The translations under genes and the position numbers were made by a program. The notes under the pieces are model-generated. The model did not search any database. It was not told the origin of the DNA and saw only the letters and a program-made list of their open reading frames with translations. A DNA stretch of 32,037 bases. Source: Clostridia bacterium (GTDB taxonomy: Bacteria > Bacillota > Clostridia > Oscillospirales > UBA644). The stretch spans positions 1-32,037 of the forward strand of contig JAFSAH010000024.1 of the NCBI GenBank assembly GCA_017441125.1, in the 5' to 3' direction. Positions 15,802 to 23,186 of this stretch are shown in pieces (within the stretch, counting starts at the first letter, position 1; each line of letters opens with the position of its first letter).

Positions 15802-17256
15802 TCAGTTATTTTTCAAAAAATTCTCTATTTCTTCCCGTTCATCAAAATGATGTTTGATTCCGTTTATTATCTGATAGGTTTCATGCCCCTTCCCCGCAAG
15901 AAGAACGGTATCATTTTTCTTTGCAAGAGAAAGTGCGAGCCGTATGGCCTCACGCCTGTCGGTTACGGATAAAACTTTTGAAGTATCTTTTATTCCAACA
16001 AGGATATCTTCTATTATTTTTTCAGGTTCTTCATTGCGAGGATTATCGGAAGTTACTATAACTTTATCCGAAAGAGCCTCCGCAATCTTTCCCATAAGAG
16101 ATCTTTTTGATTTATCCCTATTACCGCCGCATCCGAACACTGCAAGTATTTTACCTTTACAGCATGAACGAATAGAGGTGAGAACTTTTCCTAATCCGTC
16201 GGGCGTATGTGCATAATCTATGATAACGGTAAAACCTCTGTCTGTCAGAATACGTTCCATTCTGCCTTTAACCCCTGAAAAAGTGGATATTGCACGCGAA
16301 ATACTGTCTTTTTTTACACCAAGAATATCCGCAGCGGCAAATGCAGCCAATGCATTGTATACATTAAAGAAACCGTTTATTTTCTGTTTTACCCCAATTA
16401 CTGTAAAGCAATTACACTTTACAACATCAAATTTACTACCGTCATCAAAAACATGAATATTTTCAACTCTATAGTCAGAATCGGCATGGGCAGAGTATGT
16501 AAAAACGGAGCTTTTTTCTTTTTCAGAGCCTACGAAGAAGTCTGAAAAGGAGTCATCTTTATTTATAACACATATATCCGATTGTTTAAATAATTTCAGT
16601 TTGGATTTCGCGTACTCTTCCATAGTTCCGTGATAATCCAAATGTTCGATAGACAAGTTTGTAAAAATACCGATTTTAAATCGGATTCCCCAAGCTCTGT
16701 CCTGGTCCAAAGCGTGAGAAGAAACTTCCATTACAACGTGAGTTATTCCCTGCCGAACCATTTCCGCAAAAATCGAATGTATCGTAACCGCATCGGGAGT
16801 AGTATTTTGCAAAGGCTCAAATTTATCGCCTATAACCACACCGTTAGTTCCGATAATTCCGCATTTTATGCCCGCTTCCGATAAAATATGGGTCAACATA
16901 TATGAAGTTGTGGTTTTTCCGTTTGTACCGGTAATACCTATAATACACAGTTTTTCCGAAGGTTTATCAAAAAACACATTTGCGGCATAAGCCAATGCAC
17001 GTCGAGAGTTTTTTACCGCAACTACACAGCAGTCACTCTCAAAATCTTTATTTTCCGTTACGACTGCTGCTGCGCCCTTTTCTATGGCTTCCTCAAGAAA
17101 ATCATTTCCATCAAATTGAAAGCCTTTAATCGCAAAGAAAAGACTTCCCTCTTCCACCTCTGCTAAATCAGAAGTGATTTTAAAAATTTCAAGTTCAAGT
17201 TCTTTTTCAGACAAACCTTTATTTTCAGCATCCTCTATCAAATGATAAAGCTTCAC
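15802..17256 (-). CDS. murE: UDP-MurNAc-dipeptide--meso-diaminopimelate ligase
   Basis: A 484-residue Mur ligase that adds the third amino acid of the peptidoglycan stem. The P-loop is GITGTNGKTTTSYML (108-121). The motif DNPRNEEP near residue 400 is the one found in enzymes that select meso-diaminopimelate rather than L-lysine, so the organism's wall is predicted to be of the A1-gamma mDAP type. The carbamylated-lysine region (MERILTDRGFTVIIDYAHTPDGL, here residues from MERIL to HTPDG) is intact. The start is GTG at 17256 with GGGAGAT upstream. It lies 45 bases after the PBP gene. Confidence 0.97.
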   Translation of the reverse strand: MKLYHLIEDAENKGLSEKELELEIFKITSDLAEVEEGSLFFAIKGFQFDGNDFLEEAIEKGAAAVVTENKDFESDCCVVAVKNSRRALAYAANVFFDKPSEKLCIIGITGTNGKTTTSYMLTHILSEAGIKCGIIGTNGVVIGDKFEPLQNTTPDAVTIHSIFAEMVRQGITHVVMEVSSHALDQDRAWGIRFKIGIFTNLSIEHLDYHGTMEEYAKSKLKLFKQSDICVINKDDSFSDFFVGSEKEKSSVFTYSAHADSDYRVENIHVFDDGSKFDVVKCNCFTVIGVKQKINGFFNVYNALAAFAAADILGVKKDSISRAISTFSGVKGRMERILTDRGFTVIIDYAHTPDGLGKVLTSIRSCCKGKILAVFGCGGNRDKSKRSLMGKIAEALSDKVIVTSDNPRNEEPEKIIEDILVGIKDTSKVLSVTDRREAIRLALSLAKKNDTVLLAGKGHETYQIINGIKHHFDEREEIENFLKNN

Positions 17257-17301
17257 TGAAAATATCTCCCTAAAAATAAAGTATATGGTTCAACGTCCGA
17301 T

Positions 17302-19536
17302 TTATTCAAATGTAACGGTAATTACCGTTGCCTTATCAACGACTTCGCCTTCAGCATGACTTTGCTTTACAGCTACCGTATCGGGGAAATTAATGTTTGA
17401 TCCTACTACCTTTATGTTAAGATCACACTCAGCAAGAAGAGTATTACATTCAGCCGCTGTCTTTCCTATAAGATTAGGAACTGTTGTTTTGTAAGAAACA
17501 GGTTCATCGTTTGTATATAAAATAACCGTTCCGCCTTTAGGTAAAGTGCGACCGTCGCCGGGAATCTGATACGTAACCGTAGCATCTAAGGAAGAATCCC
17601 CGACAACCTTTACGGTAAAGCCTTCAGCCGCAAGCTCTTTTTTGGCTTCTTCCAAAGTTTTTTTCTTAACAAGAGGAACCTTAACATATTCAACAGAGGA
17701 ACCGTCCTCATAATTGGGTTCAATATTTAAATGCTGTAAGCAGTCCTTCATTATAGCCCCGCCTAAAGGTGCGGCAATAAGAGAACCGTACTGAACTTCA
17801 GAATTAGGTTCGTCGACAATAACTAGAACACATATTTCAGGGTCATCAGCCGGAGCAAAGCAAATAAAAGAAGCAATACGTTTGTTGTTTTCATAACTTC
17901 CGTTATCTACTTTTTCCGAAGTACCTGTTTTACCTGCAACTTTATAGCCTTCAATATACGCGGTATTTCTATAGTTATGCTCAACCGCATATTCAAGCAT
18001 TTCACAAATAGTCTTTGAGGTTTCTTCCGAAACTACCTGTCTGACCTCTGTGGGTTTATTGCTTACAATAATATTACCTTCAGAATCAGTGATTTCCTTT
18101 ACTATATAAGGCTGCATATACGTACCGCCGTTTGCAATAGCGGAAACGCCCGCCAAAAGCTGCATACCCGTAATCTGGAAGGTCTGCCCGAAAGAAGATG
18201 AATACAAGTTATAATTTGTCATTGTAGAGAGTGAATGGTGAACCCCTGAAGATTCCCCTATCAAACCCACGTTGGTTTTTTCTCTGAGTCCGAATATGGT
18301 AATATAATTATAGAACTTTTCAACACCTATTCTTTCGGCAATCGTAATAAAAACAGGGTTGCAGGAGTTCCCCAACGCCTCAAGGAAAGTTTCATGTCCG
18401 TGACCTTCACGTTTAGCGCAATGATAGGTAACAACACCCTTTACAATACTTCCGCTGCAAAAGAAGGTTTCATCCAAACTGACAAGTCCTTCTTCAAGAG
18501 CCATAGCAGTTGTAAATATCTTAAAAGTCGAACCGGGATCATACTGTTCAGTAACAAACTTATTTCTCCTGTAAGTTGCCTGAATATTATTATACTGTGT
18601 CCAATATTCGGTGCTTGTATAATTTCCTGAAGCGATTTCCTCTTCCGTTGCATATTGGTTAAGCATTTCAAGAGTCATATCGTCAGTAATTACATAAAAA
18701 TCATTGGGGTCAAAATCAGGCTTTGTTGTCATTGCGAGGATCTCCCCCGTTTTGACATTCATAACCGCACCTGCAACACGGCTCTGTACGTTATGCTCAA
18801 CTCGTGTATTTTCAATATGCTTTTCAAGGAAATACTGAATTTCAAGGTCTATCGTAAGTTTGATATCGTATCCGTCTACGGCATCAATATATTTTTCGTA
18901 TTCAAAAGGCATGGAAGAACCTGTTGCATTTTGAGATGTGATTATCTTACCGTCGGAGCCCTTAAGATAATCCTCATACATTGCCTCTATACCTTCAAGA
19001 CCCTGCTGGTCAACACCGACAAAGCCCAATACTGTTGAAAGCAAATTTCCGTGAGGATAATATCTTTTTGAAGTTTCGGTTATATTTACTGCCGTTCTGA
19101 CTTTTTTTTCAGAGCTCATTGCCTCAATAAGCTGATTATATACATCTTTTTCAACGCCTCTTTTAATAACCTCATATTGGTTATTTTTCAGCGTCTTTTG
19201 ATAAACGTCATCATAAGAAAGATCAAGAATTTCGGAAAGGATCGTAGTGAGCTTTTCACGGGTTTCCTCATCTTCAATCTTATTAGGGGCGATAGTAACA
19301 AGATAAGCGGAAGCGCTTACTGCAAGTTCATTACCGTTAACATCGTAAATAGTTCCTCTTTTTGCGGAAACGGTTATATCGCTTGTTTGCTGATTTACAG
19401 CAAGCTGTTCATATTTATCATGTTCAATTATCTGCAGATAGAAAAATCTTGCAGCCATAGCAGCGAAAGCAAGAATGAAAACTATTCTCAAAACATTAAA
19501 TCTTATAATCATTGACTGAGAAGGTCTTTTTGACAT
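17302..19536 (-). CDS. ftsI: Class B penicillin-binding protein with two PASTA domains (FtsI/PbpB/SpoVD type)
   Basis: A 744-residue bitopic transpeptidase that cross-links septal peptidoglycan and pairs with FtsW. Order: one membrane segment at about 12-33; dimerisation domain (about 50-200); transpeptidase with S336-T-F-K, S391-C-N and K536-T-G-T, the three catalytic motifs in the standard spacing; then two C-terminal PASTA domains (about 610-744). I start at ATG 19536, preceded by GAAAGGAAA; an upstream in-frame GTG (19581) has no ribosome binding site and would add residues atypical of the family. With PASTA domains it resembles B. subtilis PbpB or SpoVD; as the only class B PBP in the cluster it could serve division, spore cortex synthesis, or both. 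Confidence 0.95.
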   Translation of the reverse strand: MSKRPSQSMIIRFNVLRIVFILAFAAMAARFFYLQIIEHDKYEQLAVNQQTSDITVSAKRGTIYDVNGNELAVSASAYLVTIAPNKIEDEETREKLTTILSEILDLSYDDVYQKTLKNNQYEVIKRGVEKDVYNQLIEAMSSEKKVRTAVNITETSKRYYPHGNLLSTVLGFVGVDQQGLEGIEAMYEDYLKGSDGKIITSQNATGSSMPFEYEKYIDAVDGYDIKLTIDLEIQYFLEKHIENTRVEHNVQSRVAGAVMNVKTGEILAMTTKPDFDPNDFYVITDDMTLEMLNQYATEEEIASGNYTSTEYWTQYNNIQATYRRNKFVTEQYDPGSTFKIFTTAMALEEGLVSLDETFFCSGSIVKGVVTYHCAKREGHGHETFLEALGNSCNPVFITIAERIGVEKFYNYITIFGLREKTNVGLIGESSGVHHSLSTMTNYNLYSSSFGQTFQITGMQLLAGVSAIANGGTYMQPYIVKEITDSEGNIIVSNKPTEVRQVVSEETSKTICEMLEYAVEHNYRNTAYIEGYKVAGKTGTSEKVDNGSYENNKRIASFICFAPADDPEICVLVIVDEPNSEVQYGSLIAAPLGGAIMKDCLQHLNIEPNYEDGSSVEYVKVPLVKKKTLEEAKKELAAEGFTVKVVGDSSLDATVTYQIPGDGRTLPKGGTVILYTNDEPVSYKTTVPNLIGKTAAECNTLLAECDLNIKVVGSNINFPDTVAVKQSHAEGEVVDKATVITVTFE

Positions 19537-19574
19537 TGTTTTTTCCTTTCGTAAGTACTCTGTTTGAAAAGGTA

Positions 19575-19601
19575 GGGTCACCTTAACACTTAAGATGACC
19601 C
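19575..19601. promoter_or_regulatory. Strong hairpin between ftsL and the PBP gene
   Basis: GGGTCA (19575-19580) pairs with TGACCC (19596-19601), and CTTAA (19582-19586) with TTAAG (19590-19594) around a CAC loop, one C/A mismatch between. On the minus strand it is followed by TACCTTTTC, a poor U-tract, so it is more likely a processing, mRNA-stability or partial attenuation element than a full terminator. The 155-base gap between the two genes holds no other feature I can support. Confidence 0.55.
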
Positions 19602-19691
19602 ATTACAAAACAAAGTGCAAATTTTATTATGAAAATCTGCTTATAGGAGAGAAGTAAAAAATGAATTCGTTATTAATAAATTATGCGTCGG

Positions 19692-20081
19692 TTAATCGAA
19701 ATATTCCGCTATAATGGAAAATACCGTCGCAACACGGGAAAGAACACTTTCAGTCGGAGCTTCCTGTTCAAACATTACCGTTTTGTTTGAATTCTGCTTG
19801 GTAATGTATTCAACCTGGTAATTGCTGTATTTCTGAAGTCCCAAAACATTTACGGCGTAATCTTCAACTTCACGGATATTTGTTCTTTTTTCATATTCTA
19901 TGCGAAGCTTTTCACCGTTGTTTATTTCCTCTTCAAGTTTAGCTGTAAGTTCATTTGTGCGGTAAATTTTTTCGTATTGTGTAATATAGCAGTTAACACT
20001 TGCTACCAAAGTGAGTATCAAAACGAGAACGAGTGCAATATTTATGTAATTGATGACAACATTCTTATTTGACTTATTCAC
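19692..20081 (-). CDS. ftsL: FtsL/DivIC-like division protein
   Basis: A 129-residue bitopic protein: short cytoplasmic N-terminus, a membrane helix at about 10-32 (INIALVLVLILTLVASVNCYI), then a coiled-coil stretch (about 35-70, KIYRTNELTAKLEEEINNGEK cut here by positions) and a segment NIREVEDYAVNVLGLQKYSN typical of the FtsL/FtsB/DivIC family. These proteins form the FtsQLB complex that activates FtsW-PBP. The start is GTG 20081, 18 bases after the rsmH stop, with AGGAG overlapping the end of rsmH. Sequence conservation is low in this family; position between rsmH and the PBP gene is the strongest argument. Confidence 0.85.
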   Translation of the reverse strand: MNKSNKNVVINYINIALVLVLILTLVASVNCYITQYEKIYRTNELTAKLEEEINNGEKLRIEYEKRTNIREVEDYAVNVLGLQKYSNYQVEYITKQNSNKTVMFEQEAPTESVLSRVATVFSIIAEYFD

Positions 20082-20099
20082 CGCAAATACAGCTCCTTT

Positions 20100-21035
20100 T
20101 TATACAATTTCAAATACTCTTAATTTTGCGCTCCTTGAACGCGGGTTGAATTCCAACTCTTCCGAAGAAGGAACGATGGGTTTTCTTGTTATTACTTTCC
20201 CCTTACTTACCTTCCCGCAAACACATACGGGAAAACTCGGAGGACAAGTACAGGGTTTTTCGGCTTTTGCAAAAGCTAATTTTACAATTCTGTCTTCCAA
20301 CGAATGGAATGTGATTATTGCTATTCTCCCGCCGGAATTCATCACGGGGAAAATATTTTCCAAAAGTGTTTCCACCTGAGTAAGCTCTGAATTAACTTCA
20401 ATTCTCAAGGCCTGAAAAACTCTTTTTGCCGGATGCTGCGCTTCCCTTAAGGCTTTTGCAGGCATCGCGCTTTTGATTATATCACTTAACTGAAGTGTAG
20501 TTTCTATTTTTTCGTTTACTCTTATTTTGCATATTTTGGAGGCGATCTGTCTGGAATATCTTTCCTCACCGTATTCAAAAAATACTTTGGCAAGATCCTC
20601 TTCAGAATATCCGTTTACGACATCTGCTGCCGTAAGGCTGTCCTCTCTGTTCATTCTCATATCAAGAGGAGCATCCTGCATATACGAGAAGCCTCTTTCC
20701 GCCTCATCAAGCTGATGAGAAGAAACGCCTAAATCTAAAAGCAATCCGTCAGCCTTTATACCTTTTTGAGTGAGTATATCTGGAATTGAGGTATATGTGG
20801 TATGAAATATTTCCACGTTACAAGCTAAAGGCGAAAGCTTTCTTTTACATTCGTTTACCGCGTCCATATCTCTGTCGGTACACAGAAGTGTTCCCTGATT
20901 GCTCAATTTACTTCCTATGGCAAAAGAGTGATTTCCTCCGCCTGCCGTACCGTCGCAGTAAATTCCGTCGGGACATATATTTAAAGATTCTATGGTTTCT
21001 TTAAACAGAACCGGAATATGTTCAAATTCGTTCAT
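20100..21035 (-). CDS. rsmH: 16S rRNA (cytosine1402-N4)-methyltransferase
   Basis: A 311-residue AdoMet-dependent methyltransferase (formerly MraW) that methylates C1402 in the 16S rRNA decoding centre. It begins EFEHIPVLFKETIESL and has the AdoMet-binding DGTAGGGNHS (about 28-37). Further signatures are LLLDLGVSSHQLDEAERGFS and the C-terminal ITFHSLEDRIVK. It follows mraZ by three bases, with no strong ribosome binding site of its own, suggesting coupled translation. Its own product methylates with AdoMet, whose by-product S-adenosylhomocysteine is recycled by the Pfs/LuxS/MetH set encoded at the other end of the cluster. Confidence 0.97.
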   Translation of the reverse strand: MNEFEHIPVLFKETIESLNICPDGIYCDGTAGGGNHSFAIGSKLSNQGTLLCTDRDMDAVNECKRKLSPLACNVEIFHTTYTSIPDILTQKGIKADGLLLDLGVSSHQLDEAERGFSYMQDAPLDMRMNREDSLTAADVVNGYSEEDLAKVFFEYGEERYSRQIASKICKIRVNEKIETTLQLSDIIKSAMPAKALREAQHPAKRVFQALRIEVNSELTQVETLLENIFPVMNSGGRIAIITFHSLEDRIVKLAFAKAEKPCTCPPSFPVCVCGKVSKGKVITRKPIVPSSEELEFNPRSRSAKLRVFEIV

Positions 21036-21038
21036 ATC

Positions 21039-21473
21039 TTAAATATTAAGGTCAATAGCTCTGAGAGCCTCTTCAACACTTTCATCAGATTCCATCTTAA
21101 GGTTGAATGCATTCCATTTATCTGTATCCCAAAGTTCAAGCTTGCCTGAAACACCGACGATAGTAACATCTTTTTGCAATCCTGCAAAATCTCTTAATCC
21201 TTGAGGAACTGCGATTCTGCCTTGAGCATCAAGGGGAGATTGCGCCGCGTTACCGAAGAAGAAACGCTGAAGATCACGGGCGTTGTAAGTGGTGATGCTC
21301 TGAATCTTTTCGTAGAAAACTTTCCACTGCTCCTCTGAGAAAAGGAAAATACAATGGTCAAGACCTCGCGTCATATAAACACTGTCACCGATTTCGGTAC
21401 GCAACTTAGAGGGAAGGAACATTCTTCCTTTTGCATCCAGCGTGTGCTGATAATTGCCTATTAAATTGTCCAT
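21039..21473 (-). CDS. mraZ: Transcriptional regulator MraZ
   Basis: A 144-residue protein made of two SpoVT/AbrB-like halves, first gene of the dcw cluster. The N-terminal GNYQHTLDAKGRMFLPSKLR and the second-half SPLDAQGRIAVPQGLRDF are the family's paired D-x-x-G-R motifs that form the DNA-binding face. In E. coli and mycoplasmas MraZ forms rings that bind short direct repeats upstream of its own gene. Candidate repeats are present at 21552-21579. AAGGAG precedes the ATG. The protein is expected to adjust transcription of its own operon. Confidence 0.97.
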   Translation of the reverse strand: MDNLIGNYQHTLDAKGRMFLPSKLRTEIGDSVYMTRGLDHCIFLFSEEQWKVFYEKIQSITTYNARDLQRFFFGNAAQSPLDAQGRIAVPQGLRDFAGLQKDVTIVGVSGKLELWDTDKWNAFNLKMESDESVEEALRAIDLNI

Positions 21474-21551
21474 ATCAGCTCACTCCTTAATTTGAGGTCG
21501 AATTTACACCACTTAATCGTTTTTTGGAGCTTAATTTGTGGCCTCATGCAC

Positions 21552-21579
21552 CACTTTGCTCACTAAATCCCCACTTCAC
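21552..21579 (-). promoter_or_regulatory. Candidate MraZ operator: spaced GTG/GTGG repeats
   Basis: On the minus strand, directly after the -10 box, GTG cores lie at 21579-21577, 21574-21572 (GTGGG), 21563-21561 (GTGAG) and 21554-21552 (GTGGT). The last three are 11 and 9 bases apart, about one helical turn. Known MraZ sites are tandem short G-rich repeats with roughly this period. Assignment is by eye. Confidence 0.5.
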
Positions 21580-21583
21580 TAAT

Positions 21584-21612
21584 ATTATACCCTATATTCT
21601 CACAAAAATCAA
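21584..21612 (-). promoter_or_regulatory. Promoter of the mraZ/dcw operon
   Basis: Minus-strand TTGATT (21612-21607), 17-base spacer, TATAAT (21589-21584). It gives a leader of about 100 bases containing the candidate MraZ repeats. Confidence 0.82.
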
Positions 21613-21674
21613 GCATTTATTTAAAAATATTTCTCACATCACCCTGAAAACTTTTTCAACTTTTTTACTGTTTT

Positions 21675-21693
21675 TTTGTGCAATATGCACAAA
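21675..21693. promoter_or_regulatory. Palindromic candidate operator between mraZ and radA
   Basis: A perfect inverted repeat, TTTGTGCA - ATA - TGCACAAA, with 8-base arms and a 3-base centre. It lies between the divergent mraZ and radA promoters, about 48 bases before the radA -35 box. It lacks a U-tract, so a dimeric-protein binding site is more likely than a terminator. The remainder of the 339-base intergenic region holds the two promoters and a short repeat CCTAT/ATAGG at 21706-21719. Confidence 0.45.
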
Positions 21694-21740
21694 TGACATC
21701 TTTAACCTATTTGCATAGGCTTTTTTAATAAAAAAAGGAC

Positions 21741-21769
21741 TTGACTAATCCCGTCATTTGCTGTATAAT
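21741..21769 (+). promoter_or_regulatory. Promoter of radA
   Basis: TTGACT (21741-21746), 17-base spacer, TATAAT (21764-21769). Transcription would start near 21776, about 37 bases before the radA ATG, which has AAGGGG as ribosome binding site. Confidence 0.85.
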
Positions 21770-21812
21770 AATGTAAATAACACACTTATATACATATAAA
21801 TAAGGGGTAAAA

Positions 21813-23168
21813 ATGGCTATAAAAAACAAAACTGTATACGTCTGCACGGAATGCGGAGCAGAAAGCCCCAAATGGTCGGGAAAATGCCCTGCCTGCGGTC
21901 AATGGGATACGATGTCGGAATTTAAAATATCAACACCCGAAAAGACTTCAAAGCAAACCCATTTGACAAAAACAAATTCAACAGCAATAAAGCTCTCTGA
22001 GATCAACAAATCCGACGAAGTCAGAATTCCCACAAACATAGAAGAATTGGACAGAGTTCTGGGCGGAGGAATCGTACAGGGCTCTCTTATCCTTATTACT
22101 GGCGAACCCGGCATAGGAAAATCCACCATACTTTTACAGATTTGTCTGCAATTAGGAATGACAAATAAAATTCTTTATGTATCGGGAGAGGAGTCCCCCC
22201 GTCAAATTAAACTCCGAGCAGAAAGATTGGGTCTTTCTGACGGTCAAATTTATCTTATAGCAAAAACAGATATTGAAGAAATAATTGAATACGCAAGACT
22301 TGAAAAACCCGATATTTTAATTATCGACTCAATTCAGACCATGCAGAAGGAAGACGTAAATTCTTCCCCCGGCAGCGTTTCACAAGTAAAAGAAACGACT
22401 TCCCTGCTGATGAACTTTGCCAAAAGCGAAGAAATACCCGTTTTTATTGTAGGTCACGTCAATAAGGAAGGCGCCGTTGCCGGTCCGAAGGTTATGGAGC
22501 ACATGGTGGATGCCGTTCTTTATTTTGAAGGAGACAGAAGTCAGGAACACCGAATTTTGAGGGCAGTAAAAAACAGATTCGGCTCAACAAATGAGATCGG
22601 CGTTTTTGAAATGACGGGAACAGGCCTCAAAGAGGTCAAGAACCCCTCACAGCTGTTTCTCCAAGGTAAACCGACAGATATGTCAGGTATTGCAACCGCG
22701 TGTATAATGGAAGGCACACGCCCTCTGGTCGTGGAAATACAATCCTTGGTAACACCGACACCCTTCCCTGCACCGAGAAGAGTTTCCGTAGGATTTGACT
22801 ACAACAGACTGAATCTGATCATTGCGGTTTTGGAAAAGCGTTGCAAATTATTCTTCGGAACCTCTGATACATATTTAAATATTATCGGCGGAATACGCCT
22901 CGATGACCCTGCCGCAGATCTTGCCGTTGCAATAGCATTGGCTTCGGGATTAAAAGAGTTCATCATTCCCGAAGACACTTTAATAATCGGAGAATTGGGT
23001 CTTGCAGGAGAAATCAGAGCCATAAGATCGTTGGAAAGAAGAATACTCGAGGCTAAAAATTTAGGCTTCAAGCGTTGCCTGGTTCCCTCAAGAAACAAAA
23101 TAGATTTCAAATCTCCGATTGAAATAATCCAAGCAGAAAACATCAGAGACGCACTTAACAAATTATAA
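21813..23168 (+). CDS. radA: DNA repair protein RadA (Sms)
   Basis: A 451-residue RecA-like ATPase that promotes branch migration and processing of recombination intermediates. The N-terminal C4 zinc finger uses C11, C14, C25 and C28. The RecA-like domain has the P-loop GEPGIGKST (97-105) and the RadA-specific KNRFGSTNEIG motif near residue 253. The C-terminal third is the Lon-protease-like domain without protease activity (from about 290). Length is normal for the family. It is transcribed divergently from mraZ, and the ABC exporter gene follows after 18 bases. Confidence 0.97.
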   Translation: MAIKNKTVYVCTECGAESPKWSGKCPACGQWDTMSEFKISTPEKTSKQTHLTKTNSTAIKLSEINKSDEVRIPTNIEELDRVLGGGIVQGSLILITGEPGIGKSTILLQICLQLGMTNKILYVSGEESPRQIKLRAERLGLSDGQIYLIAKTDIEEIIEYARLEKPDILIIDSIQTMQKEDVNSSPGSVSQVKETTSLLMNFAKSEEIPVFIVGHVNKEGAVAGPKVMEHMVDAVLYFEGDRSQEHRILRAVKNRFGSTNEIGVFEMTGTGLKEVKNPSQLFLQGKPTDMSGIATACIMEGTRPLVVEIQSLVTPTPFPAPRRVSVGFDYNRLNLIIAVLEKRCKLFFGTSDTYLNIIGGIRLDDPAADLAVAIALASGLKEFIIPEDTLIIGELGLAGEIRAIRSLERRILEAKNLGFKRCLVPSRNKIDFKSPIEIIQAENIRDALNKL

Positions 23169-23186
23169 AAAAGGATAAATACAGTA

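Noticed and set aside
19661-19714. Short plus-strand ORF with a GGAGAG ribosome-binding-like motif
   Set aside because: It has only 17 codons, no promoter, and runs into the 3' end of ftsL on the opposite strand; likely chance.
21706-21726. Short hairpin CCTAT/ATAGG followed by T-run as a terminator
   Set aside because: The stem is only 5 bp and no plus-strand gene ends upstream, so a terminator has nothing to serve.
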